Shown one piece after another: positions 1 through 8,921 of a stretch of 64,000 bases of DNA. Origin of the DNA: an uncultured Muribaculaceae bacterium (GTDB taxonomy: Bacteria > Bacteroidota > Bacteroidia > Bacteroidales > Muribaculaceae); contig CAJTME010000013.1 in assembly GCA_910577315.1 (NCBI GenBank), forward strand, positions 35,534 to 99,533. Direction: 5' to 3'. Made by a program: the position numbers and the translations under genes. Numbering within the stretch: the first letter of the stretch is position 1; each line of letters begins with the position of its first letter. The notes under the pieces were generated by a model that was given only the letters and a program-made list of their open reading frames with translations, searched no databases and was not told the DNA's origin.

Positions 1-1356
1 GGCAACGCAGTCGATCCTTTCCAGGCCATATCCACTTATGGCTCGGATCCCCTGCGCTGGTACATGATAGCCAACTCATCGCCCTGGGATGACCTCAAGT
101 ATGATCCCGCAGGCGTTACCGAAGTGGGCCGTAAACTGTTCTCCACGCTCTACAACACCTATTCGTTCTTTGCCCTCTATGCCAACGTTGACGGTTTCAC
201 CGGCAGCGAACCGCAGGTGCCGGTGGCCGAACGTCCTGAGATTGACCGCTGGATTCTGTCGCTGCTCAATTCCCTCATCCTGACCGTTGACGAGGCTCTG
301 GCCGACTATGAGCCCACCAAGGCAGCCCGCGCGATCAATGACTTCGTACTCAACAACCTCTCCAACTGGTATGTCCGCCTCAACCGCAAGCGTTTCTGGG
401 GCGGTGGCCTTACTTCCGACAAACTGGCTGCATATCAGACGCTCTACACCTGCCTGCTCACCCTTGCACGCCTCATCGCGCCAGTGGCTCCGTTCTATGC
501 CGACCGCCTTTACCGCGACCTGACTTACAGCGAAGGTGCTCCCGCAGCCACTCAGTCGGTCCACCTCGACCTGTTCCCCCAGGGTGACGCTTCGCTCATC
601 GACCCCGTGCTCGAACGTCGCATGGAAATCACCCAGCGACTCACCTCGATGGTGCTTTCGCTGCGCCGCAAGGTCAACATCAAGGTGCGCCAGCCGCTTG
701 CAACGCTGATGATACCCGTGGCCGACGATGCGTCGCGCGAGCTGATTGAATCGATTGCCTCGCTGTTGCTCACTGAAACCAACGTGAAGAATCTCAAGAT
801 TGTGAACAATGAGGATGGTGTGCTCGTCAAGCGTGTCAAGCCCGATTTCAAGAAACTCGGCAAGAAGCTCGGCAAGCAGATGAAAGCCGCTGCAAAGGCG
901 ATTTCCGAACTTTCGCAGGCCGACATCGCGGCTCTTGAACGCGACGGATTCATTGAACTCTCGCTTGACGGAGAGGCCAGCCGCATCGAAGTTGCCGATG
1001 TTGAAATCATATCGGAAGATATTCCCGGCTGGCTCGTGGCCAACGACGGTGCCCTTACTGTCGCCCTCGACGTGTCGATTACCGACGAACTTCGCCGTGA
1101 AGGCATCGCCCGCGACATCATCAACCGCGTGCAGAACATCCGCAAGGACCGCGACTATGACATCACCGACCGTATTACCCTCACCTTCGCTCCCGACGGT
1201 GCGGTAGAGCAGGTTATTGCCGACTTCGGCGAATATATCGCCTCGCAGGTGCTTGCCGACGCTATTGCGGTCGCTCCCGTCGCCGATGATGCTGCCGGTG
1301 TCGAACTGCTCGACATTGACGAGCTGAAAGTGAAAGTGCTCATTACCCAAAACTGA
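1..1356 (+). CDS. ileS: Isoleucyl-tRNA synthetase, C-terminal part (5' end outside window)
   Basis: Charges tRNA-Ile with isoleucine in the cytoplasm. The reading frame is open from base 1 and the gene enters from the left, so only the C-terminal 451 residues are present. They begin just after where the KMSKS loop would be (NAVDPFQAISTYGSDPLRWY) and run through the anticodon-binding helical domain (NLSNWYVRLNRKRFW) into a C-terminal extension typical of bacterial IleRS. No CxxC zinc ribbon is seen at the end, as expected for the long, eukaryote-like IleRS subtype; the subtype call is inference because the N-terminus is missing. The dksA-like gene follows after 7 bases, which suggests cotranscription. 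Confidence 0.95.
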   Translation, partial: GNAVDPFQAISTYGSDPLRWYMIANSSPWDDLKYDPAGVTEVGRKLFSTLYNTYSFFALYANVDGFTGSEPQVPVAERPEIDRWILSLLNSLILTVDEALADYEPTKAARAINDFVLNNLSNWYVRLNRKRFWGGGLTSDKLAAYQTLYTCLLTLARLIAPVAPFYADRLYRDLTYSEGAPAATQSVHLDLFPQGDASLIDPVLERRMEITQRLTSMVLSLRRKVNIKVRQPLATLMIPVADDASRELIESIASLLLTETNVKNLKIVNNEDGVLVKRVKPDFKKLGKKLGKQMKAAAKAISELSQADIAALERDGFIELSLDGEASRIEVADVEIISEDIPGWLVANDGALTVALDVSITDELRREGIARDIINRVQNIRKDRDYDITDRITLTFAPDGAVEQVIADFGEYIASQVLADAIAVAPVADDAAGVELLDIDELKVKVLITQN

Positions 1357-1363
1357 ATAATCC

Positions 1364-1741
1364 ATGACTGAAAAGACCCGCTATTCCGATGAAGAGCTTG
1401 AGGAATTCCGCCAGCTCATTTTGGAAAAGCTCGAAAAAGCCGAGCGCGAGTATGAGAACCTCTGCAACTCGTTGCGCAATACCGACGGCAACGGCACCGC
1501 CGATACTTCTCCCACTTTCAAGGCTCTTGAAGAAGGAGCCTACACCCTGGGAAAAGAGGAGTCGGCCCGTCTGGCCGAACGCCAGAGGGTATTCATCAAC
1601 CATCTCCGCGCCGCGCTTGTCCGCATCGACAACAAGACATACGGTGTGTGCCGCGCTACCGGCAAACTTATTCCAAAGGAGCGTCTCAGGGCTGTTCCCC
1701 ATGCCACGCTCTCTATCGAAGGTAAGGAACAGAAACACTGA
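1364..1741 (+). CDS. TraR/DksA-family protein (single-cysteine Bacteroidetes type)
   Basis: A 125-residue DksA-like protein, presumably acting on RNA polymerase through its secondary channel. Residues 6-40 form a charged helix, a second helix spans about 55-90, and the C-terminal part (YGVCRATGKLIPKERLRAVP) matches the DksA zinc-finger fold. Canonical DksA has four zinc-binding cysteines; only one Cys remains in that region here, so zinc binding is probably lost. Such Cys-poor forms are common in Bacteroidetes. The stop codon overlaps the lspA start by one base (TGATG), so translation is likely coupled. The family call is firm; the exact regulatory role is not shown by the sequence. Confidence 0.9.
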   Translation: MTEKTRYSDEELEEFRQLILEKLEKAEREYENLCNSLRNTDGNGTADTSPTFKALEEGAYTLGKEESARLAERQRVFINHLRAALVRIDNKTYGVCRATGKLIPKERLRAVPHATLSIEGKEQKH

Positions 1742-2373
1742 TGGCTGATAACAGACTGATGACCAACGGCCGCCTGGCGATTCTTATCGCCGCGGCCGTA
1801 ATTTTGGTTGACCAGATTGTGAAAATCTGGGTCAAGACCCACTTCTATCTTGGCGAGAGCGTGCAGATACTGCCGTTTTTCGAACTGCGTTTCGTTCAGA
1901 ACAACGGCATGGCTTTCGGCATGGAATTCGGCAGCAAACTGCTCCTTACGCTTTTCCGTATCATCGTTGTGGGGATTTTGGTATGGTATATTGTCGGATT
2001 GTGCCGCCGTCCCGGCACATCGCGTGGCTATCTCGTGACGCTGTCGCTGATAGCCGCAGGCGCCGGCGGTAACATAATCGACTGTCTGTTCTATGGCGAG
2101 ATATTCAACAACCCATGGCCGCCCATGGTGGCGCAGTTCGTCCCTTGGGGCACAGGTTATGCCGGACTTTTCCACGGACTTGTGGTTGACATGCTTTATT
2201 TTCCGCTATTCTCATTCGTGTGGCCGGAATGGCTGCCGTTTGTCGGCGGAACGGTATTCTCGTTCTTTGATCCGGTTTTCAATATCGCCGACTCCGCAAT
2301 CACGGTGGGCATATTGCTGCTGATATTTTTCTATTCAAAGCACCTGCCTTTCGGACAGAAAACCGACAAATGA
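1741..2373 (+). CDS. lspA: Lipoprotein signal peptidase (signal peptidase II)
   Basis: Inner-membrane aspartyl protease that cleaves the signal peptide of prolipoproteins at the lipidated cysteine. At 210 residues it is longer than the E. coli enzyme, as is usual in Bacteroidetes, because of an insert between the two catalytic motifs. It has four hydrophobic segments (about residues 9-27, 58-80, 94-112 and 175-203). The catalytic aspartates lie in NIIDCLFYG and FNIADSAI, and the conserved FVQNNGMAFG stretch is near residue 57. It overlaps both neighbours: TGATG with the dksA-like gene and ATGA with the following lipoprotein, which is itself a predicted substrate. Confidence 0.97.
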   Translation: MADNRLMTNGRLAILIAAAVILVDQIVKIWVKTHFYLGESVQILPFFELRFVQNNGMAFGMEFGSKLLLTLFRIIVVGILVWYIVGLCRRPGTSRGYLVTLSLIAAGAGGNIIDCLFYGEIFNNPWPPMVAQFVPWGTGYAGLFHGLVVDMLYFPLFSFVWPEWLPFVGGTVFSFFDPVFNIADSAITVGILLLIFFYSKHLPFGQKTDK

Positions 2374-3191
2374 AAAAGACACCAGTCATAGCGTTCGCGG
2401 GATTGCTGCTGGTTGCGGCCTGCAACCGTGTGCCCGAGCATGTCATACAGCCCGAGCCTATGGCGCGGCTGATGGCCGATGTCCGCGTTGCAGATGCCGT
2501 TGTGTCCGTCAATTCGCGCAAATATACCACCGAGCAGTCAAAACTCGCGCTGAAAAAAGCTGTTTTCGAGCGTCACGGCGTAACGGAAGAACAATTCGAC
2601 ACATCGTTGATTTGGTATGGACACAACATCGCCCGTTATCAGGAAGTGACAGATCGCTCCATTGAAATTCTGGAACTGCGTCAGCGCGAACTCAGCGCGC
2701 GGGCAGCCGGCGAGGCCGCTATGTCTGTATCGGGTGACTCGGTTGATATATGGACTGCGCCCCAATATGCCGTCATCACGCGCCGTTCGCCTTCTGAATA
2801 CCTTGCGTTCAGCTATGATACAGACCCCAACTGGGAGCGCGGCGACATATATACTTTCCGTGCGCGGCTGTTGACTACGGCCGCCAGTGCGAGCTGGAAC
2901 CTCACGGCCGAATATTCCGATGGCGCGGTATCGACCCTCACCACCGATCTGTCGACCTCCAATCCAGCCAAGCAGGAAATCTCCCTTTATACCGATTCAA
3001 CGCGCACGGCTGTCCGTGTATCGGGCTGGCTCAGGGTAGCGCCTGACGGACATCGTCCGGCCATTGTCGATTCGGTAAGTGTCGTGCGGCGTCGCAATGA
3101 CGCCGTCCCCACGGGTCACCGCCGTTATCTCCAGCGCCTTATTAATCCAGCAAAAAACCGGCAGAATGTCGATACCGTTGCCACCCGCTAA
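2370..3191 (+). CDS. DUF4296-domain lipoprotein
   Basis: A 273-residue predicted lipoprotein of unknown function. A type II signal peptide is visible (hydrophobic stretch residues 5-17, lipobox VAAC with Cys18). The N-terminal half (HVIQPEPMARLMADVRVADA, then a helical pair about 55-95) fits the DUF4296 family found only in Bacteroidetes. The C-terminal half is richer in beta structure. It overlaps lspA by four bases (ATGA), and the small downstream ORF starts inside its last 26 bases, so all four genes form one compact operon. DUF4296 genes next to lspA are a recurrent arrangement in the phylum (recalled knowledge). Confidence 0.88.
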   Translation: MKKTPVIAFAGLLLVAACNRVPEHVIQPEPMARLMADVRVADAVVSVNSRKYTTEQSKLALKKAVFERHGVTEEQFDTSLIWYGHNIARYQEVTDRSIEILELRQRELSARAAGEAAMSVSGDSVDIWTAPQYAVITRRSPSEYLAFSYDTDPNWERGDIYTFRARLLTTAASASWNLTAEYSDGAVSTLTTDLSTSNPAKQEISLYTDSTRTAVRVSGWLRVAPDGHRPAIVDSVSVVRRRNDAVPTGHRRYLQRLINPAKNRQNVDTVATR

Positions 3192-3366
3192 GCGTTATCT
3201 GGCCCGCCGCGTGATTGTGGACGGTCAGGTTAAAGGACTTTCACTTGTCGAGCTTGACGGCGACCGGATAGTCGTCACCCCTTTTGCAGGAGAGACCCAC
3301 TCGACGGTCTTGGTCGACGGAACTCTGATTGTCGATTCTCAGACAGGACGGGTTTATATGGAGTGA
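3166..3366 (+). CDS. Small hypothetical protein, end of lspA operon
   Basis: A 66-residue protein that I do not recognise. The ATG at 3166 is preferred over an in-frame upstream start at 3079 because upstream codons lie deep in the DUF4296 gene. The sequence is mainly short beta strands (YLARRVIVDGQVKGLSLVEL, RIVVTPF, STVLVDGTLIVDSQTGRVYM), with no signal peptide, membrane segment or cysteine. It overlaps the preceding gene by 26 bases, which suggests translational coupling. A compact all-beta cytoplasmic domain is the most that can be inferred. Confidence 0.7.
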   Translation: MSIPLPPAKRYLARRVIVDGQVKGLSLVELDGDRIVVTPFAGETHSTVLVDGTLIVDSQTGRVYME

Positions 3367-3384
3367 ATGGCCTTTTTTCGTTTT

Positions 3385-3412
3385 TTTGTTCGGAATATTT
3401 TTCGTAAGTTTG
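3385..3412 (+). promoter_or_regulatory. Promoter of the M3 peptidase gene
   Basis: A Bacteroidetes-type promoter: -33 TTTG at 3385-3388 and -7 TAAGTTTG at 3405-3412, spacer 16 bases. It leaves a leader of about 25 bases before the ATG at 3441 and separates this gene from the lspA operon. Confidence 0.65.
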
Positions 3413-3440
3413 CAAAATCTACCGAACTAACCCATTATCT

Positions 3441-5570
3441 ATGAATAAAAAAATTGTAATCCTATGTGCCGCGGCCGTAGTCGGACTGGCTGGGCTCGGC
3501 ATCGCAAAATCAATGGACAATTCGCGTCAGAACCCATTCCTTCAACCGTACACCACTCCCTACGAGATTCCGCCTTTCGACAAGGTTGAGTACGGCGACT
3601 ACCTCCCCGCGCTTGAAGCCGGCATCGCCGAGCAGAAGGCCGGTATCGAAGCCATCTGCGCAAACGCCGACACCCCGACCTTCGAGAATACGATCGGAGC
3701 CTTCGAGGATGCAGCCAACACCCTCAACAAGGTGGTGCTCGTGTTCGGTGCGCTTTCCGAGTCAAATTCTTCGCCCGAGATGGAATCTATCTCCGAGGAA
3801 TTTTTCCCCAAGCTCTCCCAGTCTCAGGACGAGATAATGATGAACGATAAGCTCTTCGAGCGTTTCAAGTATCTCTACGACCACCGCAACGACCTCGGCC
3901 TCGCTCCCGACCAGGTGCGTGCAGTTGAAACTTACTACAAGAATTTCGTGCGCGCCGGCGCCCTCCTCAATGCCGACCAGAAGAAGGAATTGCAGGCCAT
4001 CAACACCGAGCTCGCCAACCTCTACCTCCAGTTCAACAAGAATCTTCTCAACGCCACCAACAGCTTTGCCATCGTTGTAGACAATCCCGAACGCCTTTCG
4101 GGTCTTCCCGCCAATGTTGTCGCTGTTGCTGCCGAAGAGGCTGCCAACCGCAATCTCGGCGAAGGCAAATGGGTGTTCACCCTCCATGCGCCCTGCCGTC
4201 TGCCGGTGCTTCAGTATGCCAACGACCGAGCCCTGCGTGAAGAAATGTATAAAGGCTATACCACCCAGGCAACTACCGAGCCCTACAACAACCTTCCCGT
4301 CATCAACAAGATTCTTCAGGCCCGCTCCAAAAAAGCCCGTCTGCTCGGTTTCGACAACTTCGGCTCTTACATGACCGACAAGGTTATGGCCAAGACCGTC
4401 AAGAATGCTGAGGACCTCCTGTCGCAAATCTGGGCCCCCGCCGTCAGCCGCGTTAAGGAAGAAGTGGCCGATATGCAGGCCCTCGCCGACCGTGAAGGCG
4501 CCGACATCACCATCGAACCCTGGGACTACTACTATTATTCTGAAAAAGTACGTGCCGACCGCTATGACCTCGACGAGAACGAAGTGCGTGCTTATTTTGC
4601 AGTAGATTCTGTCCGCAATGGTATTTTCAACATGGCCGGCCGTCTCTATGGCGTGAAATTCACTGAAATGCCCGACGCTCCCAAATACTTTGACGAGGTG
4701 ACCGTTTACGATGTTACCGACGCTGCCACAGGCGAACATATCGCAGTATTCATGACCGACTACTTCACCCGTTCGTCCAAACGTCAGGGCGCATGGATGA
4801 GCGAGTTCAAGGGCTCGTGGACCGAAGCCGACGGAACATCGTCGCGTCCTGTAATTTTCAATGTGGGTAACTTCACCCGCCCGACTGCCGACATGCCCTC
4901 GCTTCTCAGCATCGACGAGGTTGAAACCATGTTCCATGAATTTGGCCACGGTCTCCACGGCATGCTGTCCCGCGCTCGTCTCAAAAGCCAGGCCGGCACG
5001 AACGTAGACCGCGACTTTGTCGAACTCCCCTCGCAGATTCACGAACATTGGGCTTTTGAACCCGAATTGCTGCGCACATACGCCCGCCACTACAAGACCG
5101 GCGAAGTTATCCCCGACGATCTCATCCAGAAGCTTGACGCCGCTTCAAAATACGGCAACGGTTTCTCCACCGCCGAACTCTGCGGCGCAGCCCTTCTTGA
5201 CCTGCAATACGGCAAACTCAATCCCGAAGGCGACATCGACATTCTCGCGTTCGAGAAGCAGGTGGCCGACAGCCTCGGCATGCCCAAGGAACTGACTTTC
5301 CGCTACCGTTCGCCCTACTTCAAGCATGTCTTCGGCAGCGATGAATATGCTTCGGGCTATTATACCTATCTTTGGGCAGAGGTGCTCGACACTGATGGTT
5401 TCGAGCTCTTCAAGGAAAAGGGCATCTTCGATCCCGAAACAGCCGCTTCGTTCAAGAAGAACGTTCTTGAAGCCGGCGGTTCGGAAGATCCCATGACTCT
5501 CTACATCCGCTTCCGTGGCCACGCTCCCTCGGTCGACGCACTTCTGCGCCACCGCGGCTTGGCTGAATAA
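3441..5570 (+). CDS. M3-family zinc metallopeptidase (peptidyl-dipeptidase Dcp-like)
   Basis: A 709-residue oligopeptidase of the thimet/Dcp family that degrades short peptides, probably in the periplasm. Residues 1-23 form an N-terminal signal segment ahead of the mature start. The zinc motif HEFGH is at residues 499-503, and the third zinc ligand is Glu528 in DFVELPSQ. The length matches family M3A. The C-terminal part (about 590-705) contains the conserved helical lobe with YASGYYTYLWAEV. Having its own promoter and terminator, it is a single-gene unit. Substrate preference (dipeptidyl carboxypeptidase versus oligopeptidase A) cannot be fixed from sequence alone. Confidence 0.95.
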   Translation: MNKKIVILCAAAVVGLAGLGIAKSMDNSRQNPFLQPYTTPYEIPPFDKVEYGDYLPALEAGIAEQKAGIEAICANADTPTFENTIGAFEDAANTLNKVVLVFGALSESNSSPEMESISEEFFPKLSQSQDEIMMNDKLFERFKYLYDHRNDLGLAPDQVRAVETYYKNFVRAGALLNADQKKELQAINTELANLYLQFNKNLLNATNSFAIVVDNPERLSGLPANVVAVAAEEAANRNLGEGKWVFTLHAPCRLPVLQYANDRALREEMYKGYTTQATTEPYNNLPVINKILQARSKKARLLGFDNFGSYMTDKVMAKTVKNAEDLLSQIWAPAVSRVKEEVADMQALADREGADITIEPWDYYYYSEKVRADRYDLDENEVRAYFAVDSVRNGIFNMAGRLYGVKFTEMPDAPKYFDEVTVYDVTDAATGEHIAVFMTDYFTRSSKRQGAWMSEFKGSWTEADGTSSRPVIFNVGNFTRPTADMPSLLSIDEVETMFHEFGHGLHGMLSRARLKSQAGTNVDRDFVELPSQIHEHWAFEPELLRTYARHYKTGEVIPDDLIQKLDAASKYGNGFSTAELCGAALLDLQYGKLNPEGDIDILAFEKQVADSLGMPKELTFRYRSPYFKHVFGSDEYASGYYTYLWAEVLDTDGFELFKEKGIFDPETAASFKKNVLEAGGSEDPMTLYIRFRGHAPSVDALLRHRGLAE

Positions 5571-5594
5571 GCGAATATAAAAAGTATAAAATAG

Positions 5595-5633
5595 ACATCC
5601 CCGCGAGCTTTTCCTCGCGGGGATGTTGTTTTT
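5595..5633. terminator. Bidirectional terminator between M3 peptidase and GH28 genes
   Basis: A perfect 12-13 bp stem (CATCCCCGCGAG / CTCGCGGGGATG) with a 6-base loop, followed on the plus strand by TTGTTTTT. It sits 24 bases after the M3 stop and can serve the convergent GH28 gene from the other side. Confidence 0.9.
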
Positions 5634-5655
5634 ACGTGGCGATGTGTTAAAGATT

Positions 5656-7089
5656 TTATAAGCCGGTAACGTTGTGAGTGATGATGGCGGGTGCTGGCGC
5701 GTTGATTGTGACGTCACTCAATTTTAAGCCATCTGCATTGCGGGCCTCCATTCCTGAATCGGCCGTGAATACCGAATTGGATATAGAGATGTTGCGCACC
5801 GGCATTTCTGGCAGACCGTTTATCCAGACAGCACGCGCAGCTCCGACGCATGCGACCGCGTTTATTGTGACGCCGTCAATGACCGGAGTTTCTTCCGAAA
5901 CTTCCACGGCGGCTTCCTCCGCGCCCTTTCGGCCATAGTACATGTCGATTGTGATGGCGTCACCGATTATGTCGCTCATCATTATGCCGGAGATGTCGAT
6001 GCCTGTGATGAGGCCTCCGCGTCCGCGTGTTGACTTGAATTTTATTCCGGCGTCAGTTCCCTCGAAAACGCAGTCGCGCACCTTGACGTCGCGGATGCCG
6101 CCAGACATTTCCGAACCGATTACGAAGCCGCCATGGCCGCGGTAGACCTTGCAGTTCTCGATGAGCACATTCTCGGTGGGAACGCCCCGCTCGCGTCCTT
6201 CGCGGTCGCGTCCTGATTTGAGGCAGATGGCGTCGTCGCCGACATCAAAGGTGCAGCCCGACACATGGACGTTACGGCACGATTCGATATCAAGTCCGTC
6301 ACCATTCTGCGCCCATGACGGATTGCGCGCGGTCACTCCGCGCACCGTGACGTCGGTGCATAGCAGTGGCCTGACATTCCATCGCGGTGAGTTCTCGAAT
6401 GTGACGCCTTCCAGCAACACGCGCTCGCATCTCACAGGCAACACCATCACCGGGCGTAGGAAGTCGTGCAGCTCGGCCCACAGCGAATCGTTGTCGTGGC
6501 CGAACAGGGAGCCGTCGTCGCGGCGTGCGTAAAAGCTGCGGATGGATTCTGATGGATACCAAGTTTTACCGTCGGCGTCTACGACCCCGTTACGGCATAG
6601 CTTTTTCCATTGTTCGTCGGTCAATTTGGCCTTTTTCACGGGGCGCCATGCCTCGCCGCGGCCGTTGAACGTCCCGTGCCCCGTTATTGCGATGTCGTGC
6701 TTGTCAAAGGCGCTGATTGGCGATACGCACTCGCGCGCTGCATTGCCTTTTACGTCCCACTTGAAAAGCGGATAATCGTTGCGGTTGTCGGAAAACAGGA
6801 CGAGCGAGCCGTGGTCGAGATGAAGGTCCACGTGGCTTTCAAGCGCTATGGGGCCCGTGAGCCATATTCCCGCCGGTACCGTGAGGTGGCCGCCACCCCG
6901 CTGTTTGAGATGGCTCATGGCCTGGCGGAAGGCTTCGGAATTGTCGTGGTGTCCGTCGCCGATGGCTCCAAAATCGGTCAGGGCAATAGTATAGTCTGGG
7001 ATGGAAGGCTCGGCCACTTCGATGGCCGACACCTGCATCAGGTCAAGGGTGGCAATCATAGCGACGGCCACCAGTTTTTTCAAGGTCAT
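5656..7089 (-). CDS. Glycoside hydrolase family 28 (polygalacturonase-like), secreted
   Basis: A 477-residue right-handed beta-helix enzyme expected to hydrolyse galacturonic or rhamnogalacturonic linkages in pectin. It has an N-terminal signal peptide (residues 1-22). Family motifs appear in order: NGDGLDIES (classical NTDGxD, catalytic Asp), GDDAICLKSG (two catalytic Asps), GHGGFVIGSE (catalytic His) and GIKFKS in place of the usual RIK. The N-terminal FGAIGDGHHDNSEAFRQA is the pectate-lyase-superfamily signature. It lies 29 bases downstream of the S4 protein gene and has no SusC/SusD pair nearby, so it is an orphan carbohydrate enzyme rather than part of a full utilisation locus. Exact substrate is not determinable. 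Confidence 0.92.
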   Translation of the reverse strand: MTLKKLVAVAMIATLDLMQVSAIEVAEPSIPDYTIALTDFGAIGDGHHDNSEAFRQAMSHLKQRGGGHLTVPAGIWLTGPIALESHVDLHLDHGSLVLFSDNRNDYPLFKWDVKGNAARECVSPISAFDKHDIAITGHGTFNGRGEAWRPVKKAKLTDEQWKKLCRNGVVDADGKTWYPSESIRSFYARRDDGSLFGHDNDSLWAELHDFLRPVMVLPVRCERVLLEGVTFENSPRWNVRPLLCTDVTVRGVTARNPSWAQNGDGLDIESCRNVHVSGCTFDVGDDAICLKSGRDREGRERGVPTENVLIENCKVYRGHGGFVIGSEMSGGIRDVKVRDCVFEGTDAGIKFKSTRGRGGLITGIDISGIMMSDIIGDAITIDMYYGRKGAEEAAVEVSEETPVIDGVTINAVACVGAARAVWINGLPEMPVRNISISNSVFTADSGMEARNADGLKLSDVTINAPAPAIITHNVTGL

Positions 7090-7118
7090 TATTTTAAAGG
7101 ATTATTCAGGTAAAGAAA

Positions 7119-7556
7119 CTATTCCTCGTCGCCGAGGTCGTCGAAGTCGAAATCCCAGCCGTCGTCGCTGGCATATGAGTCGGTGAAGCGGGCCAGTTCG
7201 CGCCCCTCGCGTTTTGTGGGGCGTCCGAGCCCCTTGCGCCGGTCGACGAATCCCGAGATTTTCACTACGTCAAGCAGGTCGTACTGCGATTGCGGGGTGA
7301 CGTTTTCGAGATATTCCGGAACCAGTTTGGCGCCGAGACGGTTTTCGGTCAGTGCTTTTACCATAAAGGAGTAGGTTACAGGAGGCTTGCGCACATGCAC
7401 GGTGTCGCCCACCTTGACGGTGCGGGCCGGTTTCACCGGGTTTATATCCTCGTTTATGGTTATGCGGCCTTTTTTGCAGGCCTCGGTTGCGATGGTGCGG
7501 GTCTTGAAAATACGCATGGCCCACAGCCATTTGTCTATTCGTACTTCGCTTTTCAT
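7119..7556 (-). CDS. S4-domain RNA-binding protein (Hsp15-like)
   Basis: A 145-residue protein with an N-terminal S4 domain (RIDKWLWAMRIFKTRTIATE, then a glycine-rich turn and VKVGDTVHV). In E. coli the relative Hsp15 binds 50S subunits with stalled peptidyl-tRNA. The C-terminal 25 residues are acidic, ending in a run of Asp and Glu. Its start overlaps the end of the upstream glycosyltransferase by four bases (ATGA), and pth lies one gene further up, placing it in a translation-quality context. The name hslR would fit, but function is inferred from the domain only. Confidence 0.88.
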   Translation of the reverse strand: MKSEVRIDKWLWAMRIFKTRTIATEACKKGRITINEDINPVKPARTVKVGDTVHVRKPPVTYSFMVKALTENRLGAKLVPEYLENVTPQSQYDLLDVVKISGFVDRRKGLGRPTKREGRELARFTDSYASDDGWDFDFDDLGDEE

Positions 7557-8350
7557 TTTTTCAGGTATTGATCGATGCCTTTGTCAGTCCGTATATGTCC
7601 TGATGCGAGCCGTTGGTTCATGTAGCGGTAGGCTTCGGCGAGGTGTGGATTGGAACTTTCGCGGTGCCACAGGTGCCAGCACAATCCCATGCGGAACAAT
7701 TTGAATGTACGTATTCCGGTGGCTTCCAACCGCATGCACAAATCTGTATCTTCCACTCCCCATCCAACGAATTCCTCATCATAGCCGTTTACACGTAGGA
7801 AGTCATCACGCCAGAAGCTCATATTGCAGCCTATTGCATTTCCTTTAGTTCTATAACGGCATCCATAAAGGATTCCGAGTGGAGCGCATCTGAAATTCTT
7901 CATCCGGTCTTTCAGCACCTTTCGTGAGAAGAACGGTACTTTAAAGGATTTTCCTCCGGCACAGATTTCATCGGTTCCGTCGGGTGTAAGCCTCACCCTG
8001 GATCCTTTGATATAGAATCCTGGGACTGCCTTGCGTGAATGATCGGCCACGAAATGCCGGTCGAGCATCACGTCGCCGTCAATCTGGATGATGTAGTCGC
8101 CTGTCGATGCCGCGATGCCTTTGTTGCGCGATGCTGCCAGCCGGAAACCTTCGTCGGGTTGCCATACGTGGATGAGCGGAGCCGACATGCGTTTGCGCCA
8201 ACGTTCAATCACGGCCGCCGTGTCAGGGCCAGAACCGTCATCGCACACCACGATTTCGTCCGGCATGCGGGTTTGACGCGAAACGCTGTCGAGCACTACG
8301 TTGAGGGCGTCAGGGCGATTGTAGGTCGAAATCAGAAGCGTTACCTTCAT
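7553..8350 (-). CDS. Family 2 glycosyltransferase
   Basis: A 265-residue GT-A fold transferase, cytoplasmic face, without membrane segments. Motifs: LLISTYNRPDALNVVLDSVS at the N-terminus, VVCDDGSGPDT, SRNKGIAASTGDYIIQIDGD with the metal-binding DxD-like IDGD, and a C-terminal GWGVEDTDLCMRL of the galactosyltransferase type (Glyco_transf_7C). The acceptor is unknown; capsule, O-antigen or glycoprotein glycan synthesis are all possible. It overlaps pth upstream and the S4 gene downstream by four bases each, so it is locked into a translation operon, an odd place for a glycan enzyme. Confidence 0.93.
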   Translation of the reverse strand: MKVTLLISTYNRPDALNVVLDSVSRQTRMPDEIVVCDDGSGPDTAAVIERWRKRMSAPLIHVWQPDEGFRLAASRNKGIAASTGDYIIQIDGDVMLDRHFVADHSRKAVPGFYIKGSRVRLTPDGTDEICAGGKSFKVPFFSRKVLKDRMKNFRCAPLGILYGCRYRTKGNAIGCNMSFWRDDFLRVNGYDEEFVGWGVEDTDLCMRLEATGIRTFKLFRMGLCWHLWHRESSNPHLAEAYRYMNQRLASGHIRTDKGIDQYLKK

Positions 8351-8910
8351 TTGTTATTGAATTTACACATTGCTGACTGAGCCCCTGCAAGTACATATTC
8401 GCGTATGGCTTCGTCGGCCACCTTGATTCGTTCGGGCAGTTCGGTCTGTTGCTCGGGAGTGAAGCGGCCAAGCACGTAATCTATCTGACAGCCGCGAGGG
8501 AAATCGTTGCCGATGCCGAATTTGAGGCGGGCATAGCTTTCGGTGCCGAGCATCTGGGCTATGTTCTTGAGCCCGTTGTGCCCGGCATCGCTTCCGCGGG
8601 TCTTTATGCGGATGGCGCCGAAGGGCAGGGCGATGTCATCAACGATTACGAGGATGTTTTCGAGGGCTATGTTTTCTTTCTGCATCCAGTAGCGCACGGC
8701 ATTGCCGCTGAGGTTCATGTAGGTCGAGGGCTTGAGCAGCACGAGCTGTTTGTTTTTCAACCTTGCATGAGCCACATCGCCGTATCGCTCGGTGGAGAAA
8801 GAAATATTGGACGCTTCTGCAAAAGCGTCCAATACCATAAATCCTATATTGTGGCGGGTACCGGCATATTCGCTGCCTATGTTCCCAAGGCCTACAATAA
8901 GATATTTCAT
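8347..8910 (-). CDS. pth: Peptidyl-tRNA hydrolase
   Basis: Recycles peptidyl-tRNA dropped by ribosomes. The 187 residues match the usual length. Visible features: KYLIVGLGNIGSEYAGTRHN with the catalytic His20 and Asn10, LLKPSTYMNLSG with its conserved Asn, the catalytic Asp in VIVDDIALPFG, and GHNGLKNI. It starts 11 bases after the rplY stop, the common rplY-pth pairing, and overlaps the glycosyltransferase start (ATGA). Confidence 0.97.
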   Translation of the reverse strand: MKYLIVGLGNIGSEYAGTRHNIGFMVLDAFAEASNISFSTERYGDVAHARLKNKQLVLLKPSTYMNLSGNAVRYWMQKENIALENILVIVDDIALPFGAIRIKTRGSDAGHNGLKNIAQMLGTESYARLKFGIGNDFPRGCQIDYVLGRFTPEQQTELPERIKVADEAIREYVLAGAQSAMCKFNNK

Positions 8911-8921
8911 TCAGTGCGGGA

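Noticed and set aside
76..1365. 429-codon minus-strand open frame opposite ileS
   Set aside because: Mirror of the ileS reading frame; codon bias makes the reverse frame open.
3762..5090. Long minus-strand open frame (442 codons) opposite the M3 peptidase
   Set aside because: It is the antisense shadow of a clear metallopeptidase gene with biased codons; the translated sequence lacks any known motif.
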